A DNA stretch of 64,000 nucleotides from Phascolarctos cinereus (taxonomy: Eukaryota > Chordata > Mammalia > Diprotodontia > Phascolarctidae). Location of the stretch: NCBI RefSeq assembly GCF_002099425.1, contig NW_018344226.1:1426001-1490000 (forward strand). Direction: 5' to 3'. Position 1 is the stretch's first letter, and every line of letters starts with the position of its first letter. Shown one piece after another: positions 42,561 through 54,334 of the stretch. The notes under the pieces were generated by a model. That model saw nothing but the letters and a program-made list of their open reading frames with translations, ran no database searches and was not told where the DNA came from. The position numbers were made by a program, and so were the translations under genes.

Positions 42561-45524
42561 GCCACATGGTGAGCCATCTGAAATAGGCTCAATAAAAAGC
42601 TAGACTAAATTACATTGTTTCGATTAAATTGGCATAGGCCACCCATATTTTGCTGATTTGCTTAACTTAATAAAACATTCTTTGAGATCCGTGGATGCTT
42701 TAAAGACAGTAGTACTGCTACTTGTGATTATACATGCCAATGGAATTAAAATAGTAGATAACTGAAGTCAATATAGTTTTGGTTTTCTTGTGTATTTCCC
42801 CCCCACAGGTTTACCTTCCTAGCTACATTTTTTTTTCATTTGCAATGAAACTATAATCATGTAACACACACAAGGTGGACAGATAACTTATGTCTATGAT
42901 GTGTAATGAAAGAGTGGGATGAGTATGAGTTTTAAAAACCATGGTGGACCATCTGCTAATTTGCAGGGAGAAAACAGAGATGATTGTGAGGCTTTCTACA
43001 GAGATCTCAAAGCACTCTTTTTCCACATAGGCTAGCCAGCTCATTGCCCTTCTCACAACCTAATAAATCCAGTTTATCAGGTCTGGGTTAAGGAGGCATG
43101 GAAAGTTTGAGGGACTTGGAGGTTTGGTCCCCTGACTTCCAGTTTCTGCTTGATCTGCTAGACTACAGTGCTCTTTACTATTCTTACAGGAAAATACTCA
43201 TAGTCACTGGATAGACTCACTCCCTTGTGATGTCAGGAGCAAACAAGGAAGCATATTTGGTGAACTTCAGTGGATAACTCAGGGGAAGATACATACAAGG
43301 GGTCACACAAGATGGACAGCCATGGCTGGGTTGAGATCATCACTGGAAAACCTGCATGGATGAGATCACAGATCCATTTCTTTGTGCATTTCTATATTTG
43401 AGATGGCACTCCTAGTAACTAATAAGCAGAACTGGCAGAAGGAAAAATAAATACAGAATGCTAAATTTCTCAGGACTTTGCCAAAATAGATGCTTTCTAG
43501 TTTCCCAGACCAAAGGCAGTGTAAATTTCCCATATGTCCATCAACAGGAATGTAACCATAACTGGAACATTTGGGACACCCATTTTTGGGATGACAAGTC
43601 CTCCCATCTTCCTACCCATTTGCATCTTTATGTACTTCATATCTATTTCTGGGGCCTGATTAGCACACAATTCTTGCACAAGGCTCTCTACCCATCAGGT
43701 TAGTTTAGGGGAAATGCACATTCAGCAATGAAGTACCACCTGACACTTGAGGGCATCAATGGGGAGTCTGAATTTATAAGTCAGAAAGAAAAAAAAAATT
43801 TCCAGTTTGACAGCTGGGAATCCCACCTTCTTTCCTGATGACTGAGAATCTGAATTCTATCCCAAAGCCCTGGTGCACCTCAAACAATCTCAACTCTTAC
43901 CCCAGCTAAGCAGGTTGAAGAGACTGACGCCATTTTGACAGACATCATCAGCTTAAATGCATGCCATCATCTCATCTGCAAATGAAACACGAAGTTAATT
44001 GTTTCACCCAAGGAGGAAAAGCTTCACCAGTTTACTTTAGAAGGGAAGCTTCGAGCATCTCTGCACCCTGAAGCTTTGCTGAAAATATTATTAGTTACAC
44101 GTCAGGAAGGCTGGTTTCTGAAAGCCTTTTTCCAATGTGACATTAATAATTTATGAATAGTCCAACACACAAAAACCATATTTGTAAGGCTGACTGAAGG
44201 GAAAGATAGACCGGAACTTAGATTTTTAATGAAAGGATGTATAAATAAGGGAAAAGACAAAAAGACCCCTGTGGGAAATCTACAAAGTATGCACTCCATG
44301 GTGCCAAGGTTGTCATTCATTAGGCAGCAAAGGAAGAAAAAAATAATCCAATGTGGTTAGAGAAGGAAAAGTGACACATTGCACCTTCTTCCTTGGAACA
44401 TCTGCTCGCTGGGTGTCTGGGCTGCATCTAAGCAGTCACATCTGGTTAAAGGAAACTTTTACTACTTTTAGGGCTTGTGGAGCTATTATAGCTATGGACG
44501 ACCATGCACATTCTATTCAGCCTCATGTATTGTCAACGGGATTGTCAGCAAAGTTCTGACGGCAGGATCTTTATTACTGGTGATTATGGGAGCGGGAGAG
44601 TGAACACAGCTTGAGCTGGCAATGAGAGGGAAAAGAATTTTTTTTCACTTTGACTTGAAAATTGGGAATGCAGAATATAAAGGGCAACGAGACACTAAAT
44701 GAATGAAACCCCAGGAAGATCGTTTTCCTACTATTGATGCATTTTCAATTTATCTTCAATTAAGTACAACATAACAAAGAAGTGTGGAAGGAGAGCTAGA
44801 TTTCTTTAATCTGCTAAATTACAATATAAGAATCCTAAAATACATGTTTCCTGTCCGAGCAGCTTCTAGTTGGTAATTCATGCTACCATGTTTTGGCTTC
44901 GTCTAAGTGTGAGCTTAGGTGCCCTCTGATATGGGCTTACATTCAGGGAGGTCCTATAAAGCTATATGTACCGACTGCATTTTCTCTCAATTCCAAATCT
45001 TAATGATGCTTTGCAGCAGGCACACACTTAATGTTCTAAATGATACTCCAGTTACCTATTGTGAAATTAAGCTGAATCCAAAAACATGTGTTAGAGTCCC
45101 TCCTAAAGCTAATTCTTTTAGCAATCACTGCATACGAAATGTGTCCTAGATGATGAAATAAAATACTGGAAATGTCATCCCTAAACAAAAGTCAGGTCAA
45201 GGTCTAATAAAAGCAGTAGAAAATATTCACTCATTAGTAGTCCAGTGCTTTATACCACTAAGGGTGATGAAAAAGAAGCATGCAAAATGGCCCCTGCATT
45301 GAAAGGACTCAGCATCTTGTTAATTAGATGTACCACTGCCATGCATTCTACGCCTACAAAATCTCATGGACCACTTGGTAGTACCTCTCTTCGGTACTTC
45401 TCATAAATAATTTAATATTAGAGTACCCTTTTGGTATCATATCCTCCTATGAGATGCTCCAAGGGGACAGAAATTATATATTTCCAAAATCTTTGTTATA
45501 TTGGCTCTGTGACCAGTTTTCAGT
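42561..45524. other. Repeat-free 3-kb block; candidate conserved noncoding sequence
   Basis: The longest stretch with no recognised SINE or LINE. 43900-44160 ('ctgacgccattttgacagacatcatcagc', 'gaaacacgaagttaattgtttc', 'acattaataatttatgaatag') and 44640-45150 have complex composition with CpGs retained. Open frames are at most 81 codons, with no domain. A regulatory or conserved role is inferred only from repeat exclusion and composition. Confidence 0.4.
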
Positions 45525-45630
45525 GTCCCCAAACAACTCTCTAAGACTATGTAAGTACTCATCTGCATTGGTAGAGGGAGTTTCCTTACTGGGAGTTTCA
45601 TACACCATTGAAATCACAGGTGTAGTTTAA
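45525..45630 (+). mobile_element. Alternative-tail CORE-SINE, tail fragment
   Basis: 'ctaagactatgtaagtactcatctgcattggtagagggagtttccttactgggagttt' and 'accattgaaatcacagg'. The arms attggta.aggga and the downstream accatt are the hairpin-forming tail. Confidence 0.75.
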
Positions 45631-45635
45631 AACAT

Positions 45636-45960
45636 ACACTTTCATACACATATACATACGCATACCCACATATATATGCATATACACACACACTCACACA
45701 CACATACATCCCAGAACTTAGCACAATATTTCAAGGATTTATGATTTCATCACTGAGGATCCTTTCTCTGTTGATGTAGATTACAAACCCTCAACAACTT
45801 AGTTTTTTTCTACATTTTTACTGCTAACTTTTTCTTTAATGTCACCTACATTTTTTTATGGTAGTGGGCAATAGTGGGGTTGACTTTATACAGTTCTCTG
45901 AACAAGAGAGGCGTGTGTGTGTGTGTTGTGCGTGCGTGTGTGTATGTATTTGTGTGTTTT
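45636..45960. repeat. (CA/TA)n and (GT)n microsatellites
   Basis: 45640-45708 is CACA/TATA alternating simple sequence. 45912-45957 is a GT-rich array with CGTGCG interruptions. The sequence between is AT-rich and unassigned. Confidence 0.9.
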
Positions 45961-46489
45961 TGAGGAGGGATAAGAGAGGGTATCCGGCCCAGCAACGGGG
46001 CAGAAATGGCTCCAGAGACTGTAGGGCTAAGTGTTTAGTTAGCTCAATCATAGTCTCTAGAGGTCTAGCTTAGAGCATGGAATGGTAGCAGGTACTCAAC
46101 AATTTAGCAAAGGATCTTGGAGAATAGCTTGGGTGAAAACATCCAAGCTTAGAAAAGTCTGACCCTTAATCAACAGACACATGGCATCATTGGGCCTGTA
46201 ATTTAGGGCCTGTCCATCTTTGTAGGCCCTTCAGAGCTTGTGCTCTGCTGAAGAAGCCTTCAAGAAATCTAGGCCACTTTCATACAAACAAGAAGCCTTG
46301 ATGAACATCTTATATGGAGGTTAGTAGACAGACATGTCCAAACATAAGCTATCATACAAAATAATATACAAATATGTTTCATAATTAGAGTAGCTGAACA
46401 AAAAGCTATGTAAGTATATTTAGGAGTATATTTAGCTGTAATACAGTCATTGTTAATTGGCACTTTTTTTTTTTAGCTATTTGGAATGA
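45961..46489. other. Unassigned DNA
   Basis: No feature recognised. Confidence 0.4.
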
Positions 46490-47480
46490 TCAAGCAATCA
46501 ATAAACAAAAACTTAATAAGTACTTTAATAAGTACCAATCAGGGGCTAGGAAATACAAAGACAAAGTGAAACAGTCACTGGCCTCAAGGGGCTTATATTT
46601 TACTGGGAGAGAAAACATATACTAATCACAATCTACAAAATGAATATAATATAAATACAAAAGGCAGCTAGGTGGATAGAATGCATGTTCTGGAGTCAGG
46701 AAGACTCGAGTTTAAATCTGGCCTCAAATATTTACTGCCTATGTGGCCCTAGGTAGGTCACTTAACCCATGTTTGTCTCAATTTTCTCATCTGTGAAATG
46801 GGGATAATAATAGCACCTACTTACAAGGGTTATTGTGACGCTCAAATCAGATAATAATTGTAAATTGCTTCCCATAGTGCCTGGCATATCGTAAGTGCCA
46901 AATAAATGTTAGTTATTATTATTATTATTATTGTTTATAAAGATATAATTATGCACCAACCTGCTATCCTATCAGCTCTAGTCAGAATAGCAAATCTTAG
47001 AAAAAGGGGCAGTAATGGCCACGTGACTAGGATGAAGTTCTGGCCTTCTACTAATGGGGTTGAACCTTTTCAGTCAATTTATACTTTTAAAAAAGGCAAT
47101 ACTCTCAATAACGCACAAATCCAGCACTGAACTTGGAATGCATAGGGTGCAAGTTTGTCTTCGGCCCCTGGGAAGAGATAAAGAATAGTCTATAGAAATT
47201 CTCAGAAGTGGGAATACCTAAAAGGTAAAAAGAGGGAAAAATCTAATGTATTACAATGGGTTCAAACATGGGAGACTGGGAAAATGGTGGTGTCACTGAA
47301 AAAAAAAAGTGAAAATGGGAAGGAGAAACAGGTTTAGGTAGAAAGCTAAAAAGCTTAATTTGGGACGTATTCAATCTAAGGTACCAGTGGGACATTCAGG
47401 TAGGCAGTTAGATCTGGGGGTTTATAGCTTAGTAGATGGGGTGGAAGTAGAGAGACAGATTTTGGAGTCATCAACATAAA
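46490..47480 (-). mobile_element. L2 LINE, split by THER1
   Basis: 46490-46660 is the reverse L2 3' UTR ('taggaaatacaaagacaaagtg', 'ggcctcaaggggcttatattt'). 47250-47480 is the reverse RT region ('gggagactgggaaaatggtggtg', 'gtaccagtgggacattcaggtaggcagtt'). 46930-47250 is poorly matched. Confidence 0.75.
46662..46925 (+). mobile_element. THER1 SINE nested in L2
   Basis: 'ggcagctaggtggatagaatgcatg', 'tatgtggccctaggtaggtcactta', 'tcatctgtgaaatggggataataatagcacc', 'gcctggcatatcgtaagtgccaaataaatgttag', (TTA)n tail. Confidence 0.95.
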
Positions 47481-47481
47481 A

Positions 47482-47665
47482 ACACAGAATCACAAATTTA
47501 GAGCCAGAAGGGGCCTTAGAAGCTATTGACTTCAACTCACTCACTTTACTGAGTAAAAAAACTGAGGTTTAAAGAACTTAAGTGACTTGCCCAGGGTCAC
47601 ATAGCTGTTAAAAGTGTATGGGGTAGTTTGAACTAAGGTATTCTTGACTCAGAGTTCAAATTTGT
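47482..47665 (-). mobile_element. THER2 SINE
   Basis: 'cagaatcacaaatttagagccagaaggggccttagaagc', 'taagtgacttgcccagggtcacatagctg'. Confidence 0.9.
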
Positions 47666-47929
47666 TTCAGTTCAAAAAGATACAGTCTTGGCCTGAACCA
47701 CAGGCGTTAGCAGGAGTTTACAAATGTAGACACGTATGGTAAAGAAAAAAAATAAAACATTATATTCAGGTGCTGAGATGTTTTCATTAGTGAGTACAAC
47801 TTTACTTAAATCACCAACTGAAATCTGCCCCAGACCATGTTATAAAGTCACCTTCAAGAAAACCAAACCTGGGCCTACCTGAGCATGTTGCTATCTTGCC
47901 ACCTATCACTATTCAGGTTATCTCCTTCC
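47666..47929. other. Unassigned DNA
   Basis: A-rich and mixed sequence. No feature recognised. Confidence 0.4.
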
Positions 47930-48005
47930 TTCCTCCCTCCCTCTCTCCCTCCCTCTTCCTCCCTTCCTCCCTCCCTTTCTTTCTTTCTCTTTCCCTTCTT
48001 TTCTC
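47930..48005. repeat. (CCCT/CTTT)n pyrimidine tract
   Basis: Almost purely pyrimidine, grading from CCCT to CTTT units. It adjoins the T-rich side of the next SINE. Confidence 0.95.
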
Positions 48006-48147
48006 TTTTGGAGAGGGAATAGGTATTAAGTGACTTGCTCAGTGTCACACAGCTAGTTAAGTGTCAAGTGTCTGAGGCCACATTTGAACTTGTGTCCTCC
48101 TGACTCTAGGGGTGGTGCTCTACCCACTGTACTACCTAGCTGCCCCT
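48006..48147 (-). mobile_element. WSINE/SINE1-type SINE
   Basis: 'aggtattaagtgacttgctcagtgtcacacagctagttaag', 'cacatttgaacttgtgtcctcctgactc', 'gtactacctagctgcccc'. Confidence 0.95.
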
Positions 48148-48412
48148 ACTCTTTCCCATTTTCTACCTCTTGTTCCAAAAACAGTCATAAAATCATTATT
48201 ATTGCTACTGCAAGGGGCATAACAATCTACTGTCCTGTGGCTTCACTCACCAGCCCTATGCTACCTTTTCTTAGCTACCATTTTCCTATAAGTGATGTCT
48301 CCCCCATTAGAAGGTAAGCTCCATGAGGGCAGAAATTATCTCAATTTTTTTGTGTGTGTGTATCTCCAGTACCTGGCACATAGAGTCATTTGATAAATAT
48401 ATGTTTACCCTC
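48148..48412 (+). mobile_element. L2 LINE 3' end
   Basis: 'gtctcccccattagaaggtaagctccatgagggcag' and 'gtatctccagtacctggcacatag' identify 48285-48412. The upstream part is degenerate. Confidence 0.85.
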
Positions 48413-48489
48413 CTTCTCTTTCACTTGTAATATATCCTGTAGAATGAGAGGGTACAACAGGACAATGACCAAAGAAAAACATATAGGTG

Positions 48490-48490
48490 T

Positions 48491-48539
<49 letters not shown>

Positions 48540-48638
48540 CTTTTTGGTGAGGCAATTGGGGTTAAGTGACTTGCCCAGGGTCACACAGCTAGTAAGTGTC
48601 AAATGTCTGAGGCCGGATTTGAACTCAGATCCTCCTGA
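48490..48638 (-). mobile_element. WSINE/SINE1-type SINE with (AT)n grown at its tail
   Basis: 48494-48536 is an (AT)n array of about 20 units at the position of the SINE A-tail. 48538-48638 is the element ('ttggtgaggcaattggggttaagtgacttgcccaggg'), cut before its 5' end. Confidence 0.95.
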
Positions 48639-48834
48639 CATATCTTTTGCAAATATAAAAATATTCATATCTTACAGAATTAGATCTCTGAAGGATCAGT
48701 GGGGGGTTGGGAGAAGGCTGGAAGGAAAAAAATAAAGACTGTATAAATTGCACAATATATAAAAAGAGATAAAAGATATGATCAATCTGGATGACAGAAG
48801 ATTCAGAATCAAGGGATCTTCACAGCAGCTCAGT

Positions 48835-49010
48835 TATTCATTCATTCAATAAATAGTTATTGTATATCTCTGATGTATGCACACAGTTAAAGGGACTAAG
48901 GTGGATAGAAAAGAAATGTTAAGGCACAGGCCTTATTCACCAGAAGTTGATGAAATAGATAGGAAACCAGGGAATACACATGTGAAACAGTAAATAATGC
49001 AAGGCCATAA
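48835..49010 (-). mobile_element. L2 LINE 3' end
   Basis: 'cattcattcaataaatagttattg', 'aggcacaggccttattcaccagaag' and 'acagtaaataatgcaagg'. Moderately diverged. Confidence 0.6.
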
Positions 49011-49149
49011 AAGATATGTGCTATTATTTACCACCTTTGGAATCTAACCTTCATGTTCTAGCAAATCCTTTAACTTCTCTGGTCCTCAATAGTCTCAATG
49101 TGGACTGTGGAATTACAATTTTAGGGTTTTTAAAATTCATTTAAGTCTT

Positions 49150-49320
49150 CATAGATATAGATATAGAATTGGAGCTGGAGGGACCTTAGAAAACATCCAT
49201 TTGCCTAAACTGAAACCAGAGAGTTTATGTGATTTCCCTAAGGTCACCAGCTCACCATCCAGTTAATGGCTGAACTGAGACTATAAACAAAGTCTCCTGA
49301 TTTCCAGTACAATGTTTTTC
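49150..49320 (-). mobile_element. THER2 SINE
   Basis: 'agaattggagctggagggaccttagaaaacatcc', 'ctgaaaccagagagtttatgtgatttccctaaggtcacc'. Confidence 0.85.
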
Positions 49321-49364
49321 TTTTTCTTTTTAAATTACAGTAGTTTTTTCTATGGTAGTGGTGG

Positions 49365-49590
49365 TGGGATGAGGGTCTGGACCTCGACTACATCAGTATA
49401 GGCAATTCCCTGGTGTGGAAATTTCCTCCATCAGCGAAAACAGACCAACAATTCATCTGTAACTTAAAGTCTTAGAGAGTTGCCTAAGAGCCTCATCCAT
49501 GGTCATATAGCACCTACATTTGAAAGGGAAGCCAAATCTTCCCGATTCCAAGGCTAGCCCTCCATCCATTATTACAGATTGCTTCTGCAC
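49365..49590 (-). mobile_element. Alternative-tail CORE-SINE
   Basis: 'catcagtataggcaattccctggtgtggaaatttcctccatcag' is the tail complement. 'acttaaagtcttagagagttgcctaagagcc' and a degraded core follow. Confidence 0.8.
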
Positions 49591-50254
49591 TGCTACATGT
49601 TGATGCTTTGTGCACTGAATGAGTCTACTGTGATAAGATAGCGCAGATATAGAATACAGATACAGAAGTGCAGAATAATGAATCAGTGTGTGATCACAGC
49701 TAACAGAACACAGGCAGAAGGAAACTAAGTTAATACATGTGGTCTTAAATTTACAGATGAGCACTCACCATCAAAGACCAAGACTGTCTACCACTATGAC
49801 ATAAAAAGGAATTCGTGAAGGGCTATCTGTTTTCACTTGAGTATCATCTGGTACAACATAAGCAAATGGGAGAAGGACATATGTGCATTCAGGCTGGATC
49901 TGGGGTGGATGACACATTTTACACAGGGATTAAAAGGCCCTGAGGTCTCTTAGACAAGACTATGCTATGTCAGCATAATGTCAAGAGAATGTGTGTGTTA
50001 TAGTCTTCAAAGGAAAGATATTTCATGTGCGTCATGCCAAGGTTATAAACATTATTGGAGGTCCATAAAAAAACCTTATATGCAAGCAGCAAAATAAAAA
50101 ACAGTTCTAAGATGCAGCCCTATAGCCATATACCAGTCATTTACTGTATATTTTCTCCTATTTCCTGAAAAATAAAATGACAAAAATAAATTGTAAGCTC
50201 CTTTCCTCCCAACACATACTTTCCAGGAACATAAATAAGAACTCCATTGCTCAC
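49591..50254. other. Unassigned DNA
   Basis: No repeat or gene feature recognised. Confidence 0.4.
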
Positions 50255-50395
50255 AGAAAGAAAGAAAGGAGGGAGAAAGAAGGAAGACAGAAAGAAAGCT
50301 ATATAAAAAGAAGAGAGAATGAAAGAGAGAAGGAAAGGAAGGAGAGAAGGAGGGAAGGAAGGAAGAAAGAAAAAAGGAAGGAAGGAAAAATCCTT
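50255..50395. repeat. Purine tract (GAAA/GGAA)n
   Basis: About 140 bp almost wholly of A and G on plus, from GAAA to GGAA units. Lys/Glu/Arg-rich frames across it are artefacts. Confidence 0.95.
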
Positions 50396-50689
50396 CATTG
50401 TTAGCAACAGTCTCTTAGGAACTGAAAAAGAAAAGTTGCTTTCCCCACCGATTTTGACCTTTTCTATTTGGCAGACTTTGATTTTTTTTTCTGCCTGTGT
50501 TTCTAATGGAGCTTGAAATTAACATGGTTTTTTGTTTACCTCCTAATTTGTGTAGCACCATCATCAATGTTGTCAGCATAGTTCTGGGAATAGGGTTTGT
50601 TTACTGCTTCTGTTGAGCCAGTAAATGGGGAAGAACAGAGAAGCCTGCTCCCCTCATCCCACTCTTGTTCAGATTCTCTACCCCTCACT
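50396..50689. other. Unassigned DNA
   Basis: No feature recognised. Confidence 0.4.
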
Positions 50690-51015
50690 TCATAAAAATT
50701 GCTTTCATTGAGGCCTTCAATGACTTTTTTTCCTGCAAAAGCAAAAACTTTTTATGAATCCTTGTTCTCCTTAACCTTTGCAGCTGAAATGGATGATGAG
50801 CATCTTCTCCTTCCATTCATTCCCTCCAACTACAGTTTGCAAGGCATTTGTCTCTTTAGCAGTTTACTTCTCTCTTGGGTACAGTTCTTTGGAGGTCCTG
50901 GATTCTTGCTTTTGTTTTTCTTGATCCATTCTCTTACTGATACCACCTAATCTCCAAGTGATATCTGTTTGACGTGTAGTAGGCATTTAATAAATACTTA
51001 CTGACTGGCTGATTA
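50690..51015 (+). mobile_element. L2 LINE, internal RT piece and 3' end
   Basis: 'tcttgatccattctcttac' and 'ctccttaacctttgcagctga' weakly follow the DLSAAFD-region DNA. The end 'gtagtaggcatttaataaatacttactgactggctg' is clearly an L2 terminus. Confidence 0.6.
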
Positions 51016-51714
51016 ATTAGCACCTATTTACAATACTTCATTTGCTGACTGTACGTAGATGTCATTCAGCTCCACCTGTCCCATTTTTGAAATCTCTCAC
51101 TTGGTTATTTATAACTTAAATACTGAGGTATTTTGAACTGGGAATTTTACATGTATAAGTGCTATTTTTTAAACTCCTCTCCCCTAAAGCCTCACTTTCC
51201 AACATGGTGGGGAATGCTACCATTTTGAAAAACAGAAAAGGCTTAATTTTTTCCCCTTAGACCCTTTATTGTTCTTTATCCCCAATATTTGGTCACCAGA
51301 TGCTTTTGTTTCATCACCGGCATCTAACAAATTAAGTGTTCTCAGTCCCCAGATCCTCCTCAAGTCCCATCTACTCCATGAAGGATCCTAAATAATTAAA
51401 TAACACTTCTATTCTACTTACAGTTTCAGAAATGAAATGACTAAATGGCCCTTGTTTTATTAGCAAGCTGCCTAGTTCTACACCTTGGGTTTGAGGTTAT
51501 GCCATAAATCCAGAACAAAGATTGGTGGACTTGCAAACCCTAAAATGCTCCCTGCTAGGTCTTAGTTATAGACTTCACATAAAATTTCTAACAGTTTTTC
51601 TTGCTTAAACTCAGATCTTCTATATCATGTATCTCTATTTCTATCAAGTTCTTTTTCTTCTCCCTCTTGAATTTCTCATGTGTCTCTTATTAGCCTAGAA
51701 TTTTTCTTCTTATC
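51016..51714. other. Unassigned DNA
   Basis: About 700 bp, AT-rich, no recognised repeat. Confidence 0.4.
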
Positions 51715-51980
51715 TGCTGGTGGTACAGTAGATAGAGCACTGGACCTGGAGTCAGGAAGATCCGAGTTCAAATCTGCTCTAAGTCTTAAGTCACTTACTA
51801 ATTGTGTAACCCTGAGTAAGTTACTTAACCTCAGCCTCAGTTTCCTTAACTGTAAAATAGGGATAATAGCACCCCACTATAAAGAGTTGTAAAAATCAAA
51901 TCAGATGACTATGTGTAAAAAACTAAGCGCTTAGCACAATGCCTGGCATATAACAGACACCATGTAAATGCTTATTCCCT
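51715..51980 (+). mobile_element. THER1 SINE, near complete
   Basis: 'ctggtggtacagtagatagagcactggacctggagtcaggaagatcc', 'taattgtgtaaccctgagtaagttactta', 'gtaaaatagggataatagcacc', 'gcgcttagcacaatgcctggcatataacag'. Confidence 0.95.
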
Positions 51981-53179
51981 GCCCTCCCCACCTTCAAGTA
52001 TGCCTGGGGTTATGGATATAACCCCAGAACTGGAAATGCCATTAAAAATCATCTACTGTAAATTCCTAATTTTATAGATAAAGAAGGTATACTTCCCTTC
52101 CAAAACTTGTAACTCCTTTATAAAGTATTTTCTAAAAAGAAGTAATGCATACATACATATGCACTTAACTCATTGTTGTCATCATCATCATCATCATTGC
52201 CATCACCATAACAACAACAACAACAACTTAAACAGGTAATTTGGGTCTAGGCATATGAGAATTTGAAATAAATCCTCCAGCAAATACAGATACTCAGGTA
52301 TTTAGTGACCTAGGCAATGAGCTAGGCAATAAAGAATTCAATCAGCACAAACTACAACCATAGCTTTGTGATTCAGACAATTAATGTACTGAGGATGACA
52401 TTTTGCAGAGCTCATGGACTGTAACAATATACAGTGACAATTGTCACCTGGGAACATGTACATCTCTAGAGGGAACCTTAAGGCGTTGTGGTGGATGTGC
52501 TGAAACACAGAAGAGAATACAGACACTACAGGAAGAAAAGAGTGGGAACACCAAGAGGAGATCAGCAATAACCATCAGTGCTGTGTATTATTGGGCCAAT
52601 TAAACATGGATAAATATTAAATTTGACTAGGAGGAGGCTAAGCAGGCTGAATTGCATTTGGGAAACTGCACAGCACTTTTAATGATACCAAGCCGCCCCC
52701 CTGACAACCAAAGCTCATCTTTTTAACACCAATATTCTGTCATGGATGATATCTGGTTGCAGATCACAGAACCCCATGATCTCCAAAGAATCAAAATCAA
52801 AGGTGGCACAAAGGGAAATGGAAAGATTCATGGTAAATTTAAGTAGATGGGATCACTAATTCAATTCCATGTGATTCAATTCAATTCAACAAGCATTTAT
52901 TATTGATGATGATATTTGGTCAAGAAGTGGCATCAAAGATAACCTCATGTGTTCATGTGACTGGAAAGGGACGTAGGCCAGTTATATGCTAAGAGTGAGG
53001 AATAACAGATAATTAACTTGGATGCGACACTAGTATCTATGAAAGAGCCAAAGACCTAGAGGAAGAAAGGTATGTCCTTTCTTGAGGATTTATGGAAGGA
53101 TGAGATCCAAAAATTTACATATGGTGCAAATTATTTAGATTGTGCTTTTACTACAAAAGCACAGAATGAAGGAAGTAAA
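51981..53179. other. Mostly unassigned; short trinucleotide runs
   Basis: 52180-52225 holds (CAT)n and (CAA)n runs. 52870-52905 has a short L2-type end ('caattcaacaagcatttatta'). The rest is unique-looking, and no exon could be supported. Confidence 0.45.
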
Positions 53180-53690
53180 GAACAAGCCTTTAAGTATCTT
53201 CTATGTGCCAGGCCATGTGCTAAGTGCTTTACAAATATTATCTCATTTGATCTTCACAACACCCCTGGGAAGCAGGTGCTATATTATTATTTCCATTTTA
53301 CAGTTAAGGAAATAGGCAAGAGGTTAAATATCTTGCCCAGTTGGTATGTGTCTGAGGCTGGATTTGAACTCAGTCTTCCTGATTCTGGGCAGGTGGGTGG
53401 CACAGTGGACAGAGCACTGAGCCTGGAGTTCGGAAGACTCTCTTCCTGAGTTCAAATCCAGCCTCAGACACTTACTAGCCATGTGACTTTGGGCAAGTCA
53501 CTTAACCCTGTTTGCCTCAGTTTTCTCACCCGTAAAATGAGTTAGAGAAGGAAATGGCAAACCACTCTACTATCTTTGCCTAGAAAACCCCAAATAGGGT
53601 CACGAAAAGTCAGAAACAACTGAAAAATGACTGAACAACTTCCTGATTTCAGACCCAGTGTTTTATCTACTGTGCCACCTAATTGTGTCT
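53180..53690 (-). mobile_element. MIR/THER1 SINE, split by MAR1
   Basis: 'cttctatgtgccaggccatgtgctaagtgctttacaaatattatctcatttgatcttcac' to 'ctggatttgaactcagtcttcctgattc'. Resumes at 53649 with 'cagacccagtgttttatctactgtgccacc'. Confidence 0.93.
53386..53638 (+). mobile_element. MAR1 SINE nested in MIR
   Basis: Full length: 'aggtgggtggcacagtggacagagcactgagcctgg', 'cttactagccatgtgactttgggcaagtcacttaaccctg', 'gagaaggaaatggcaaaccactct', RTE-like tail 'gggtcacgaaaagtcagaaacaactg'. The flanks both carry cttcctgatt. Confidence 0.96.
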
Positions 53691-53709
53691 AAATGAGAGC
53701 ACAGTCAAT

Positions 53710-53965
53710 CAATTTATCTACAAACATTCACTAAGCAATTCCACTGTGCCAAGCGCTGTATTTAAGACTCTGGATACAAATACAGAAATTAGTCTGTCCC
53801 TGCCTTTAAGGAGGGACACGAAGGGAGAGTGTCATGGAGACAACATGTACGTATATTATTATATGCAAAATAAATACAAGATAATTTTTTTTGGTGGAAG
53901 GCGCTTGCTACTAAGGGGAGCAGGAAACATTTCATGCAGATGTCTGTGATTTGAAGGATGAAAGT
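53710..53965 (-). mobile_element. L2 LINE 3' end
   Basis: 'ccactgtgccaagcgctgtatttaagactctggatacaaatac', 'gtccctgcctttaaggaggga', 'gcaaaataaatacaagata'. Confidence 0.85.
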
Positions 53966-54024
53966 ATTGATGAAGAATTTGAATTTCATGAAAATTGCTT
54001 CCTCCTCTAACTCAACTTTATCCT

Positions 54025-54063
54025 CCTAATAGACAAGGTGTTCTAAACCTGGGGTCCATGTAT

Positions 54064-54096
<33 letters not shown>

Positions 54097-54300
54097 TGTA
54101 TATATACACACACATACATTCATATATATATACATATACACATGTATGTATTCTGATAACTATATGTCTACAAAATTGGTTTCCTTATAATCCTATGTAT
54201 TTTGTTCTATATACTTAAAAACATTCTTCTGAGAAGGGGTACATGGTTTAACCAGCTTGGCAAAGGGGTGCAGGACACAAAAGAGATTAAGAACCCTTAA
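54025..54300 (+). mobile_element. MER5-like hAT transposon with internal microsatellite
   Basis: 'gttctaaacctggggtcc' at the left and 'agagattaagaaccctt' at the right form an imperfect inverted repeat. The body 'tccttataatcctatgtattttgtt' and 'cattcttctgagaaggggtacatgg' matches the reversed element at 21.6 kb. 54055-54160 is a (CATA)n/(TA)n expansion inside it. Confidence 0.75.
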
Positions 54301-54334
54301 GATAGGCTCTGAATGCCTAGATTATAAGGTAAGA

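Noticed and set aside
48405-48735. Frames with YIYIYIYI
   Set aside because: Artefact of the (AT)n array at a SINE tail.
50141-50516. Lys/Arg/Glu-rich frame and its Leu/Pro/Phe-rich antisense
   Set aside because: Artefact of the GAAA/GGAA tract.
53072-53449. 125-codon open frame
   Set aside because: Its second half is MIR and MAR1 sequence in SINE orientation. No domain in the rest.
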